Below, piece after piece: positions 52,633 through 62,105 of a DNA stretch of 64,000 bases. The position numbers were made by a program, and so were the translations under genes. This DNA is from an uncultured Muribaculaceae bacterium (lineage in GTDB: Bacteria > Bacteroidota > Bacteroidia > Bacteroidales > Muribaculaceae). The notes beneath the pieces are model-generated. The model was not told where the DNA came from, ran no database searches, and saw only the letters and a list, made by a program, of their open reading frames with translations. Each line of letters opens with the position of its first letter. The first letter of the stretch is position 1. The DNA is taken from contig CAJUCW010000012.1 in NCBI GenBank assembly GCA_910585275.1, positions 1 to 64,000 on the forward strand, given 5' to 3'.

Positions 52633-53772
52633 TTACCACCAAGTAGAAGGGGACCATTCCGGTATCCACGCCACGGAGACAGCCCCCCCGTTCAGTTGCA
52701 CCGGAAGCCACAGATATCTGGAATCCATAAGGCTTTTGGGATTCCAACGGTCGAACATGGCGATGTAGGCGTTTTCCTTCCCTTCCACCTTTAATATGTA
52801 GTTGCTTTGTCCGAGGAATGTCTTTTCAGCGTTCTCTCCGACACACGGATTGGGCAACCGGGTCCATTCACCCATCATGCTCTCGGCCACCATGAGGCGC
52901 GCCTCGTTAGGCTCCCACCCGGTGCATCCGGATGCGATCATCCAATATTTGCCGTCATATTTCATGAGGGCCGGGGCTTCGTTGTGACCTCCCGGGAAAA
53001 TACGGATGTATCTCCCGCTATGGTCGAGATAGTCATCGGTAAGTTCCGCAATCTGAAGGGTAAGGTTGTCTTCCGACGAATATATGTGGTATGCCTTCCC
53101 GTCGTCGTCCACGAAGAGGGTCATGTCGCGCGACATCTGTCCGCCATCAAGGTCGCGCAAGGTGAACATACCTTTTTCAATTTCACTGCGCCATTCTGGC
53201 GTCCACCACTCCATTTTCTCTCCAGCCCTCACCGATGCGTTTTCCTTTGAAAGGTTGAGGGGCATCTTGCCGGCGTTGACACGGCCGGATTTCACGAACG
53301 AGAAAGGTCCTGCAGGAGAATCGCTGACCGCCACCGCACATCGGGCAGCCCCGTAGCCCTGTCCTTTCAATTCCAGATGGAACCACATTACGTATTTCCC
53401 CGTCCTTGGGTTGTAGATTACTTTCGGCCGCTCGAAAATACAACCTTTCTCGATATCGTCGCCGGCCTTTTCCGACGCCTTTAAGGCAAGGCCTTCATAA
53501 GTCCAGTCAACCAGATTCGGGGAAGAATAGACCGTGACACCCTCCTGGGGGACAGGACGCACGGCGGCACGATGTTCACCATACCAGTAATATTTCCCTT
53601 CGGAAAAAAGCACGCAGCCGCCATGTGCATTTATAGTATCGCCCGCCACATCTTTCCACACCTCGCCTGGCACTATCTTAGGCGTGGCTGACTCCGACAT
53701 TACCGACGCGCAGGGGAAAACAGGGAGCATCATCAAACCCGCCGCCACCGATTTTAGAATCACATTAATCAT
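52633..53772 (-). CDS. Glycoside hydrolase family 43 (subfamily 24/34-like), exported
   Basis: The 379-residue product starts at ATG 53772, which directly precedes a hydrophobic signal (MINVILKSVAAGLMMLPVFP); longer in-frame starts add an unlikely cytoplasmic tail. It has a five-bladed propeller fold with blade motifs INAHGGCVLFSEGKYYWYGE, IFERPKVIYNPRTGKYVMWF and SRDMTLFVDDDGKAYHIYSS. The AHGG plus YYWYGE opening resembles exo-beta-1,3-galactanases and their relatives in GH43 subfamilies 24 and 34, which degrade arabinogalactan. With KduI, KduD and GH105 downstream, a uronate-capped galactan such as arabinogalactan-protein side chains is a plausible substrate. The exact activity is inferred. 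Confidence 0.82.
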   Translation of the reverse strand: MINVILKSVAAGLMMLPVFPCASVMSESATPKIVPGEVWKDVAGDTINAHGGCVLFSEGKYYWYGEHRAAVRPVPQEGVTVYSSPNLVDWTYEGLALKASEKAGDDIEKGCIFERPKVIYNPRTGKYVMWFHLELKGQGYGAARCAVAVSDSPAGPFSFVKSGRVNAGKMPLNLSKENASVRAGEKMEWWTPEWRSEIEKGMFTLRDLDGGQMSRDMTLFVDDDGKAYHIYSSEDNLTLQIAELTDDYLDHSGRYIRIFPGGHNEAPALMKYDGKYWMIASGCTGWEPNEARLMVAESMMGEWTRLPNPCVGENAEKTFLGQSNYILKVEGKENAYIAMFDRWNPKSLMDSRYLWLPVQLNGGAVSVAWIPEWSPSTWW

Positions 53773-53913
53773 TTCGTAATGTTTTTTAATAGTTAATTCA
53801 TTTTCCATAATATGCCGCCTCTCTCTTAAAAAAGAGAAAGAGAACGCATATTTTTCCACAAAGTAACTAATAATTCGGATTCCAATTTATGTCCAAATCG
53901 TGATTTTTACGTG

Positions 53914-53992
53914 TCCAAATCGTTCAAAATTACCTAAAAAAGCCGGATGTGTCATTGAAATGACACATCCGGCAAGATTTGAACGATTTGGA
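53914..53992. repeat. Nested inverted repeat flanking the carB terminator
   Basis: A 15-base outer repeat (TCCAAATCGTTCAAA at 53914-53928, inverted at 53978-53992) encloses the 14-bp terminator stem. A direct copy TCCAAATCGT lies at 53892-53901. The whole 79-base block starts 10 bases past the carB stop. Confidence 0.8.
53942..53973 (-). terminator. Terminator of carB
   Basis: A perfect 14-bp stem (GCCGGATGTGTCAT and complement) with loop TGAA. On the minus strand it is followed by TTTTTTAGG. Confidence 0.92.
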
Positions 53993-54002
53993 AAGGTGGC
54001 AA

Positions 54003-57000
54003 TCAATACTCCTTCCAAGGAGTGATGCCGATATTTTCGACGGGCTTGTTGATGAAAGCCTTTACAAACGCGCTTGCAAGGCGGGCATTCGTAAGAAGCG
54101 GGATATTGTGGTCGATAGCCCAGCGACGGATGCGGTAGCCGTTGGTAAGCTCGCGTTTGGTATGGTTCTTCGGAATGTTTATGACGAGGTCCACTTTATG
54201 TCCGGCAATCAGGTTGAGCACATTCTCTCCCTCTTCATCAGGCCAGCATACGGCTTCCGCCTCAATTCCGTTGTTGTTGAGGAAAGCGGCGGTACCTTCT
54301 GTGGCATAAATCTTGAATCCGTTTTCGGCAAGCAGGCGGCATGCCTCAAGCATATCCACCTTGCCTCGCACATCGCCCGAGCTTACAAGCACGGCATTCT
54401 CAGGCACCTGATGGCCTACGGATATCATGGCGTTGAGAAGCGCCTCGTCGAAGTCCTTGCCAAGGCAGCCTACTTCGCCGGTTGACGACATATCCACACC
54501 AAGCACGGGGTCGGCTTTGTGGAGACGTGCGAAAGAGAACTGCGAAGCCTTCACGCCGATATAGTCGATGTCGAACGTAGAGGTATCCACCTTCTCCACC
54601 TTCTCGCCAAGCATGATGCGGGTGGCAGTCTCGATGAAGTTCTTCTTAAGCACCTTGCTGACGAAGGGGAACGAACGGGAGGCGCGGAGGTTGCACTCTA
54701 TCACCTTCACATAGTTGTCTTTGGCAAGGAACTGGATGTTGAAGGGGCCGGAAATGTTAAGTTCCTTGGCTATGCGCGCGCTTATCCTCTTTATGCGACG
54801 TGCGGTGGCCATGTAAATCTTCTGGGCGGGGAACACGAGGGTGGCATCGCCGGAGTGGACACCGGCAAACTCCACATGCTCCGAGATGGCATACTCTACA
54901 ATCTCACCGTTGCGTGCGACAGCGTCGAACTCTATTTCCTTGGTGTTCTGCAGGAATTCGGAAACCACCACCGGATATTCCTTGGAAACCTTCGCAGCCT
55001 GCGAGAGGAATCGGTGGAGTTGCTCATAGTCGTAGCAGACGTTCATGGCGGCGCCGGAAAGCACGTAGCTGGGACGCACGAGCACAGGGAATCCCACTTC
55101 GGCTATGAAACTGTCGATTTCCTCGGTGGTGGTCAACTCCTTCCAACGGGGCTGGTCGATGCCAAGCTGGTCGAGCATTGCGGAGAATTTATGACGGTTT
55201 TCCGCACGGTCGATGCTGATGGGAGACGTTCCGAGCACAGGCACATGCTGACGGTAAAGCTTCATCGCCAAGTTGTTGGGAATCTGACCGCCCACGCTGA
55301 CAATCACGCCACGCGGGGTTTCGAGGTCGAGGATATCCATCACGCGCTCGAAGCTGAGTTCGTCGAAATAGAGACGGTCGCACATGTCATAGTCGGTCGA
55401 AACGGTCTCCGGGTTATAGTTTATCATGATTGCCTTGTAGCCGAGGCGGCGGCAGGTGGTGGCGGCGTTGACCGAACACCAGTCGAACTCTACGGAACTA
55501 CCGATGCGGTATGCGCCGGAACCGAGCACTACAATGTTGTTGCCGGCGTTCATGTCGTAACGTATCGAATTCTCTTCAGCACCGTATGTGACGTAAAGAT
55601 AATTCGTAAGCTCCGGATATTCGGATGCCACCGTGTTGATGCGGCGCACGCACGGAAGCACTTCGAGGCTCTTGCGGTGATTGCGCACGCGGAGCATGTC
55701 AGCCTCCATGTTGCCTTGTGGGTTCTCCACGAAACGTGCAATCTGGAAATCGGAGAAACCAAGGCGTTTCGCCTCTTTAACCACGTCTTTCGGAAGATCT
55801 TCTATTTTATTGTAGCCTTCGAGCACTCCTTTATAGCGTACGATGTTGGCAAGACGCTCGATAAACCATTTGTCGATTTTCGTAAGTTCCTCGATGCGGT
55901 CGATGGAGTAACCCTCTTCAAGGGCCTGGGCAATGGCGAAAATGCGGAGGTCGGTGGGGTGGGAAAGGACATTGTCGAGGTCGTCGAAACGGATGTCGTT
56001 GTTGCCTACAAAACCGTGCATGCCTTGGCCAATCATACGGAGACCCTTCTGGATAATCTCCTCAAACGACTTGCCTATAGACATAATTTCGCCCACCGAC
56101 TTCATGGAGCTGCCGATTTCGCGGTCAACACCCACGAACTTTGTGAGGTCCCAACGCGGAATCTTCACAATCATATAATCGACCGAGGGAGCTACGTAGG
56201 CTGAATTGGGTGTGCCCATCTCACCGATCTGGTCGAGGGTATAGCCGAGGGCGAGCTTCGCAGCCACAAACGCAAGGGGATAACCCGAAGCCTTCGACGC
56301 AAGCGCGGAAGAACGGCTCAGACGGGCGTTGATTTCGATTATACGGTAGTCGTTGGTCTCGGCGTTGAAAGCATACTGGATATTGCATTCCCCGACGATG
56401 CCGATATGGCGCACCACCTTTGTGGCGATATCCTCAAGCATCTTTATCTGCTCCTTGGATAGGGAGACGATGGGAGCCACGACGATAGATTCGCCGGTAT
56501 GGATGCCGAGGGGGTCGAAATTTTCCATCGGGACCACCGTGAAGCAATGGTCGTTGGCGTCGCGGATAACCTCGAACTCTATTTCCTTCCAGCCCTTGAG
56601 GCTTTCCTCAACGAGAATCTGCTTGGAATAGGCGAGGGCGCTTTCGCAGTGTGTGCGGAATTCCTCGTCGTTGGTGCAAATGCCGGAACCGAGGCCTCCC
56701 AGTGCATAGCCGGAACGCACCATCACAGGATAGCCGATGCGGTGTGCCACCTCTACGGCATCTTCAATGGACTCGACTGCCTGCGAAACCGGGGTCTTGA
56801 CATCGATTTCGTTAAGCTTCTTTACAAAAAGGTCTCGGTCTTCGGTTATCATGATTGCCTCTACCGAAGTGCCGAGCACCTTTACTCCATATTTTTCGAG
56901 AGTACCGTTAAGATAAAGCTCCGTTCCGCAATTGAGGGCGGTTTGACCTCCGAAAGCCAAAAGGATTCCATCGGGACGTTCTTTCTTTATTACCTCCTCG

Positions 57001-57203
57001 ACGAAATAAGGGGTGATAGGGAGGAAATAAACCTGGTCGGCGACACCTTCCGAAGTCTGGATGGTGGCGATGTTGGGATTAATAAGCACCGTGGAGATTC
57101 CCTCCTCGCGCAAGGCTTTCAGTGCCTGTGACCCGGAATAGTCAAATTCGCCCGCCTGCCCAATCTTAAGGGCACCGGAACCGAGTAGCAATACCTTCTT
57201 CAT
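54003..57203 (-). CDS. carB: Carbamoyl-phosphate synthase large subunit
   Basis: The 1066-residue enzyme makes carbamoyl phosphate from bicarbonate, ATP and ammonia delivered by the small subunit, for pyrimidine and arginine synthesis. It has two homologous ATP-grasp halves. The first starts LLLGSGALKIGQAGEFDYSG (residues 5-24) and contains YPVMVRSGYALGGLGSG. The second starts VVLGSGAYRIGSSVEFDWCS (about 545-564) and contains FPVLVRPSYVLSGAAMNV. The C-terminal MGS-like allosteric domain (about 930-1066, IYATEGTAAFLNNNGIEAEA) is present. Length is close to the usual 1070. No carA gene is within the window, and carB has its own promoter and terminator. Confidence 0.97.
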   Translation of the reverse strand: MKKVLLLGSGALKIGQAGEFDYSGSQALKALREEGISTVLINPNIATIQTSEGVADQVYFLPITPYFVEEVIKKERPDGILLAFGGQTALNCGTELYLNGTLEKYGVKVLGTSVEAIMITEDRDLFVKKLNEIDVKTPVSQAVESIEDAVEVAHRIGYPVMVRSGYALGGLGSGICTNDEEFRTHCESALAYSKQILVEESLKGWKEIEFEVIRDANDHCFTVVPMENFDPLGIHTGESIVVAPIVSLSKEQIKMLEDIATKVVRHIGIVGECNIQYAFNAETNDYRIIEINARLSRSSALASKASGYPLAFVAAKLALGYTLDQIGEMGTPNSAYVAPSVDYMIVKIPRWDLTKFVGVDREIGSSMKSVGEIMSIGKSFEEIIQKGLRMIGQGMHGFVGNNDIRFDDLDNVLSHPTDLRIFAIAQALEEGYSIDRIEELTKIDKWFIERLANIVRYKGVLEGYNKIEDLPKDVVKEAKRLGFSDFQIARFVENPQGNMEADMLRVRNHRKSLEVLPCVRRINTVASEYPELTNYLYVTYGAEENSIRYDMNAGNNIVVLGSGAYRIGSSVEFDWCSVNAATTCRRLGYKAIMINYNPETVSTDYDMCDRLYFDELSFERVMDILDLETPRGVIVSVGGQIPNNLAMKLYRQHVPVLGTSPISIDRAENRHKFSAMLDQLGIDQPRWKELTTTEEIDSFIAEVGFPVLVRPSYVLSGAAMNVCYDYEQLHRFLSQAAKVSKEYPVVVSEFLQNTKEIEFDAVARNGEIVEYAISEHVEFAGVHSGDATLVFPAQKIYMATARRIKRISARIAKELNISGPFNIQFLAKDNYVKVIECNLRASRSFPFVSKVLKKNFIETATRIMLGEKVEKVDTSTFDIDYIGVKASQFSFARLHKADPVLGVDMSSTGEVGCLGKDFDEALLNAMISVGHQVPENAVLVSSGDVRGKVDMLEACRLLAENGFKIYATEGTAAFLNNNGIEAEAVCWPDEEGENVLNLIAGHKVDLVINIPKNHTKRELTNGYRIRRWAIDHNIPLLTNARLASAFVKAFINKPVENIGITPWKEY

Positions 57204-57236
57204 AATGATTTATCGATGATAAGTATAATTCGCCCA

Positions 57237-57268
57237 CAAAATTACATAAATTTTCACTTTCCCGCAAC
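57237..57268 (-). promoter_or_regulatory. Promoter of carB
   Basis: Minus strand: GTTG (57268-57265), a 20-base spacer, then TAATTTTG (57244-57237), about 34 bases before the ATG. A better TTTG overlaps three bases further upstream. Confidence 0.7.
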
Positions 57269-57326
57269 AAAGAGGTATTTATATCTCTAATACGGCCCAT
57301 AGTTTTTCTCTTTTTTAAGGAGTAAA

Positions 57327-57362
57327 AAAAGCGGACCCGCATTCGCTGTCGGGTCCGCTTTT
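57327..57362 (-). terminator. Terminator of the second GH43 gene
   Basis: A 13-bp stem (AAAAGCGGACCCG and complement) around 10 bases, 22 bases past the gene stop, with TTTTTT on the minus strand. Confidence 0.92.
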
Positions 57363-57383
57363 TAGTCTTTATATAATCGCCGA

Positions 57384-58445
57384 TTACTTTTTGGAGTCTG
57401 ACCATTTCTGAAGACGGTCATATTCCTCCTTGGTGAGGCGCATGAACGAGCCGTGCTGCGGGGCTGCCACGCCGCGGATGTCCTGAGGGTCGCGGAAGTT
57501 GCGCATATTTTCATCCGCCACACAGATGCGGTAATGTTTCGGCTTCGAAGAGTATTCGATATACGCAATCCTCCAGGTAGGGTCGCCGAAAAGTTGGAAG
57601 GCAGAAACGCCCTCGCATTTCTTGTTGCCCTCGAAATCTACATAATCCGTCTCGTCGGGTTCGCTCCAGGGACCGTGGAGTGCAGGGGCTGTGGAGGTGA
57701 ATATACCGGGCGTGCCTCCCTCCTTCTTTATCATCATGTGGTAAAGGCCGTCGGTGTCAAGATAGTTGATATCGGCATCGATTGTGGCATATCCCCAGTC
57801 GAAAAGCAGACGCGGTTTCGTGAGTTTCGTAAACGATTCGTCGGCATAGGAATAATACATGCGGTCATATTCTTCGCCGCCCTCCGGATTCCAGAGGGAA
57901 TAGTAAATCATATATCCCCCCTTCTTGCCGTCGGGCCAGACGTATTCGGGATTCCAAAAAATCTGTGGCGCCCAGACGCGCACAATGGAAGAATAGTCCT
58001 TATACGGGTCGGGCGATTCCGGGTCGCAGAAAATCTCGGCACCTTTACGGAAATCGAACGTCGTCGATTCCCAGTTGATAAGGTCGTCGCTACGCAGAAG
58101 GTCGATGCCGTAGTTATGCCATTTCTTGCTTTTCCCGACGTTCATGTCGGTCGTGACCATCAGATAGCCGGAGCCGTCGTGCTTGCGTGTGATGTAGGCG
58201 TCGCGTGTTCCGCCCTCAATGCGGGCATGTTCTTTCGGGTCGAACACCGGCTTGCCGTCGATGAGGTCATGGAAGTTAAGACCGTCGCGGCTTAAGGCAT
58301 AAGCCGTCCATTCGCCGTCGCCGCTCATGTGGCAATAAAGATAGCCGTAGTCGCCTTTCTGAAGGTTCTGTGCGAAAGCGCAAACCGGGAATGCGGCAGC
58401 AGCTACAGCCACACTCTTCAGGATATTAGTCAAGGATAGTTTCAT
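57384..58445 (-). CDS. Glycoside hydrolase family 43, exported
   Basis: The 353-residue product has a signal peptide (to about residue 25). It has a beta-propeller with typical GH43 blades: YGYLYCHMSGDGEWTAYALS, VWAPQIFWNPEYVWPDGKKG (the conserved Trp-Ala-Pro-Glu/Gln motif), IDADINYLDTDGLYHMMIKK and GHGPWSEP-like ends. Members with this opening act as exo-acting arabinofuranosidases or xylosidases. It lies upstream of carB in the same orientation but is separated from it by its own terminator, so it is not co-transcribed. Its specificity is undetermined. Confidence 0.82.
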   Translation of the reverse strand: MKLSLTNILKSVAVAAAAFPVCAFAQNLQKGDYGYLYCHMSGDGEWTAYALSRDGLNFHDLIDGKPVFDPKEHARIEGGTRDAYITRKHDGSGYLMVTTDMNVGKSKKWHNYGIDLLRSDDLINWESTTFDFRKGAEIFCDPESPDPYKDYSSIVRVWAPQIFWNPEYVWPDGKKGGYMIYYSLWNPEGGEEYDRMYYSYADESFTKLTKPRLLFDWGYATIDADINYLDTDGLYHMMIKKEGGTPGIFTSTAPALHGPWSEPDETDYVDFEGNKKCEGVSAFQLFGDPTWRIAYIEYSSKPKHYRICVADENMRNFRDPQDIRGVAAPQHGSFMRLTKEEYDRLQKWSDSKK

Positions 58446-58549
58446 GTTATGGGGTATGATGATTTTATTGTCACATTTGATTCATCTGCAAATATAGCAC
58501 TAAAAAATGAAGTCTTCCACATCTTACAAAAAAATAAATTAGAAAAAAA

Positions 58550-58583
58550 GACATAGGCAACATGAAAAATGTTTGCCTATGTC
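58550..58583 (-). terminator. Terminator of the right-hand PUL transcript
   Basis: A 14-bp stem with one bulged base (GACATAGGCAACAT and partner). On the minus strand it is followed by TTTTTTTC, about 106 bases past the GH31 stop. Confidence 0.85.
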
Positions 58584-58689
58584 AAGTAAAACAACCATTT
58601 TATACCAATCAGACCTAACCTGTATTAAAAATACTCATATAAATCACACATAATGGCTACGAACCGGATTCATATGAAGCAACACCTCA

Positions 58690-60312
58690 TTATTGAGCGA
58701 CACCAACTCTTATATTCTTCCCCTCAGCCAGGATGGTGAGTTCTCTATTATTCCGGTTATAGTTCCATGACGTGGCATTTTCCACCTTACGCACGTTTTC
58801 TATACCTTTTATCACGATATTTATCTTTTCTTTTGCCGGACAGTCAACGGTAAGGGCACCGGATGATGAATCGAACGAAACGGTGTAGTCGTCATATTCT
58901 GTCCCTTCCCCTTTAGGAAGATGAAACTTCTCTGACACTTTCCCCGCTGGATATATCACAAAGGAGCGCAGGCTTTTGTCAACAGGGCATCCGGCACACC
59001 AGAAAGAGCCTTCAGAGACCTCTATGGGTATCACGGCTCCACGCCTTACATAGAGAGGGAATTCCCCTATCGGGTAATCGTGCCTTATCTTGCTGCCTCC
59101 CGCCAAAATCTGTCCTGACCAACAGTCAACCCATTCACTGTCGGCGGGGAGCCGATACTCCACTTCCCCATTGTCTGAGGTAATCGCTTTCGTGAAAAGC
59201 GCATTTCCCAGCATGTGGCTTTCAGCCTCGAAATCCACGTCCTTCAGGATTGATCCGCCATTAATGTTTGCATCGACAGATGAAGAGAACAGATATGGCA
59301 CAAGTTCTTCGTGCAACACCACACATTTCCTGTATATTCCTTCTGTTTCCTTGTCATGCCACCATGGTAGATGATTTGAGAACGCACCATTCTCGCCTCC
59401 GTTGATCATGGCGGCGGTCATACATCCGAACTGCGCGTATCTTATGAGCTGAATCTTTGAGGAGCGTGCCTGGAAGAAGCCACCAACCTCGCAGGCAAGG
59501 GAGCCGTATCCTTTCTCCGCAGACCTGTATATGTTGTCGATCTGTAGCTTCAGGCCGCTCCAGTCTCCTGAAAAGTCGCCACACCAGCCCATGTTGAGTT
59601 TCCCGACACTTGCGGCATATCCTCCCTGATGCGAATAAGGGCGGGCTATAATTATTCCTGAGGGATTCTTTCTCACGGTATAATCATACATGGCGTCGTA
59701 GTAATACGGGCGAAACTCTTCATTGCTCATTTTGCCGGCAGACGTGTCGATGGTATCGCCAAACCAGAACTCTCCCTGATCTACTTTCCAGCCATACACT
59801 CCGTCGATAAAGACTTTGTCGAGTTGCCTGTACCACCAGTCCTTGGCATCCGGATTGGTAAAGTCGATATGTATCCCCTCGCCTTTCCACCACCTGCCGA
59901 GACGGCTCCCGTTGATTCCATAGTTCTTTGCTACAGCTTCATCGTAGGTCGCGGATTTGTCAAGCGCCGTGTCCTTGCATTTATAATTCACTGCCCCAGA
60001 AAGCCAGAGTATCACTTTTACATTCCGGTCTTTAAAATAGCCGACCATTTTCCCGGGCTCTGCATAACGTTTACGGTCCCAGTTGAAATCATTGTAGGAT
60101 GTGCTCCATGGGCTGTCGATAATAACGGACCCGACCGGAATATTGTGTTCCAGGTACCCGTTCACTATTCCCATGGCACCCTCCGTGGTGTTCAGACTGT
60201 CTTCCCAGACCACATGACGGAATGCCCATGCCGGTGTAATGGGAGGTGTGGCAAAGCCATGTCCGATAGACAACAAAATAACACATATCGCTAATAAAAA
60301 TATCCTCTTCAT
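58690..60312 (-). CDS. Glycoside hydrolase family 31-like enzyme, exported
   Basis: The 540-residue product has a signal peptide (to about residue 21). A TIM barrel follows with GH31 marks: VIIDSPWSTSYNDFNWDRKR, nucleophile candidate Asp178 in GWKVDQGEFW, and acid/base candidate Asp246 in GWCGDFSGDW. A C-terminal beta-sandwich has IGEFPLYVRRGAVIPI. The large N-terminal beta domain found in most alpha-glucosidases is reduced to almost nothing, so it is shorter than the usual 650-900 residues. GH31 members cleave alpha-glucosides, alpha-xylosides or alpha-galactosides. Substrate is not assigned. It is the last gene of a SusC-SusD-GH31 set, 15 bases after susD. Confidence 0.85.
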   Translation of the reverse strand: MKRIFLLAICVILLSIGHGFATPPITPAWAFRHVVWEDSLNTTEGAMGIVNGYLEHNIPVGSVIIDSPWSTSYNDFNWDRKRYAEPGKMVGYFKDRNVKVILWLSGAVNYKCKDTALDKSATYDEAVAKNYGINGSRLGRWWKGEGIHIDFTNPDAKDWWYRQLDKVFIDGVYGWKVDQGEFWFGDTIDTSAGKMSNEEFRPYYYDAMYDYTVRKNPSGIIIARPYSHQGGYAASVGKLNMGWCGDFSGDWSGLKLQIDNIYRSAEKGYGSLACEVGGFFQARSSKIQLIRYAQFGCMTAAMINGGENGAFSNHLPWWHDKETEGIYRKCVVLHEELVPYLFSSSVDANINGGSILKDVDFEAESHMLGNALFTKAITSDNGEVEYRLPADSEWVDCWSGQILAGGSKIRHDYPIGEFPLYVRRGAVIPIEVSEGSFWCAGCPVDKSLRSFVIYPAGKVSEKFHLPKGEGTEYDDYTVSFDSSSGALTVDCPAKEKINIVIKGIENVRKVENATSWNYNRNNRELTILAEGKNIRVGVAQ

Positions 60313-60327
60313 AATTATATCTGCATG

Positions 60328-62085
60328 TTAGTTTATGTATCCTTCATTCTGTTTGAAATCCATGTCCATGGCTTTGTAACTATTGATTACAGAGAGCGGC
60401 ACCGGACGGTTTATGTGATAGGGCTTGATTCCAATCCCAGGACCAGAATTCGAGGGATACGTATCGGGGTTTTTCTCTTTTATCCATTTACAGAATGCCT
60501 CCTTGTCAAGACATCTCTTAAGCATCTGCCATCGAAACAGCTCGCCTCCGAGCTCACGTGCCCATTCATCAATTATAAATTCTATTGTCATATCCTGTGG
60601 CCGGACTTCCAGGGCGTCTTCATGCCCGGGAATCAAAGCCCTTTTGCGCAACTCCTTTATTGCGGCGGCAGCCTCTGAGGCATTGCCGAGCCGTATGTTG
60701 GCTTCCGCAAGAGTCAGATAAACCTCTCCAAGACGTATCAGTATTGCATCCTTGTACGAATATTCCTGCTTTGCCGTGAACCGGCTGTTGTCAAGCCATT
60801 TTGTCACTATGTTGGCACAACTCCTGACATTTGAATTGTCAATCACTTTGCCGGAGGCAATGTCATAAACATCGGCCACATCATCACATATTATACCTCT
60901 TGATTCATAAGAATCCTTGATTTCTTTCGGCAAGACATCAAGAGACCGCACAAGTATCGTGTCGTTAAAGTCAGGAGGGAGATTCCAGTCTGCCGTGCGG
61001 CAGTAGCCCGTTATGAAGGTCGCGTCACGTCTGCCATCATATTTGTCAAAGACTTTGATAAAGTAATAAGACGGCATGACCGCACGGTATTCACGACCAT
61101 AGAACACGCTGTGTGCCTGAAGTCCGTCAATCGTTTTTGAATATGACCGTACAGAACGGTTCACTTGCGACACAAAGTATCGGTGAATGTAATTGTTCTG
61201 GCTGTCAAAAACGGAATTGCCATATTGAATGGACCATATAATCTCACTGTTCTCTATTGTGGAGGGGGCAAATACAGACGCGAAATTATCCTGCAGCCTG
61301 TATCCATAATTGGAGATTAGGTCGGAAGCTATTGAGGCGGCCTCTGTATAGCATTGCCTGCTGTCTGTCTTTCCGGCTCCGGTGATTATGTCTTGAGGGT
61401 ATGCAGCCAAAGACATGAGCGTTCTCATCCTCAAGGCTTTCGCGACCCCGAGGTTTACCCTTCCAAAACTTCCGGAGGGCATCTCGCCGACTTTTTTGAG
61501 AGCCTTGTCTGCGATGTCAAGGTCCTGAAGGATTCTTTTATAGAATGTGCCAATCCCGGGCTGGTCGGCCTTGATTGCCCCGGGGCTCTTTATGGGGGTT
61601 TCCGAGAAGTAGGCGGCAGGTCCGTAAGTCTCAACTATCTGGAAAAGATAAAATGCCCTGAGTGCGTGTGCCTCCGACCGTAGTTCATCCCGTTTGTCTG
61701 CATCTGCGAAAGCGGCGTTGTCTATCGACTCTATTGCAGTGTTTGCAGTGGCGAGACCCACATACAGCCATTTCCATAACCCTTCGTTGCTCGTGTTGTC
61801 GCACATATATGTCTCGTCATACTGAATGAGACCTTTCCAGTAATCTCTGACGTTTCCACCGTATGCAAGCAAATCGTTGCCAAGCTCGCCGACCATAAAC
61901 AATTCCTCAAGAAGAGTGGTATTGATTTGATAAAGGGAAATGACCTCCGCCTCGGCTCCTTCCTGTGTCAAGGCATAGTTGTCGTTGACCGACCCTTTGG
62001 GATGTTCCTCAAGAAAACTGTCGCATGCCGACAACACCATCGCCGAGAATACACCCAACGATAATAATATTTTATTTAGTTTCAT
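60328..62085 (-). CDS. SusD/RagB-like surface lipoprotein of the right-hand PUL
   Basis: The 585-residue product has a lipobox (VLSAC, Cys21) and the RagB/SusD start FLEEHPKGSVNDNYALTQEG. It shows helical repeats (LRSEAHALRAFYLFQIVETY) and the standard end of the family (RPVPLSVINSYKAMDMDFKQ, then NEGY). It should form the lid of the SusC encoded 20 bases upstream. It differs in subfamily from the SusD-like protein at 12194. The bound glycan is unknown; the adjacent GH31 suggests an alpha-linked substrate. Confidence 0.93.
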   Translation of the reverse strand: MKLNKILLSLGVFSAMVLSACDSFLEEHPKGSVNDNYALTQEGAEAEVISLYQINTTLLEELFMVGELGNDLLAYGGNVRDYWKGLIQYDETYMCDNTSNEGLWKWLYVGLATANTAIESIDNAAFADADKRDELRSEAHALRAFYLFQIVETYGPAAYFSETPIKSPGAIKADQPGIGTFYKRILQDLDIADKALKKVGEMPSGSFGRVNLGVAKALRMRTLMSLAAYPQDIITGAGKTDSRQCYTEAASIASDLISNYGYRLQDNFASVFAPSTIENSEIIWSIQYGNSVFDSQNNYIHRYFVSQVNRSVRSYSKTIDGLQAHSVFYGREYRAVMPSYYFIKVFDKYDGRRDATFITGYCRTADWNLPPDFNDTILVRSLDVLPKEIKDSYESRGIICDDVADVYDIASGKVIDNSNVRSCANIVTKWLDNSRFTAKQEYSYKDAILIRLGEVYLTLAEANIRLGNASEAAAAIKELRKRALIPGHEDALEVRPQDMTIEFIIDEWARELGGELFRWQMLKRCLDKEAFCKWIKEKNPDTYPSNSGPGIGIKPYHINRPVPLSVINSYKAMDMDFKQNEGYIN

Positions 62086-62105
62086 AAAATCAAATTGTGT
62101 TAAGA

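Noticed and set aside
54519..56204. 561-codon frame opposite carB
   Set aside because: It is a shadow of a strongly conserved gene, produced by its G+C-rich third codon positions.
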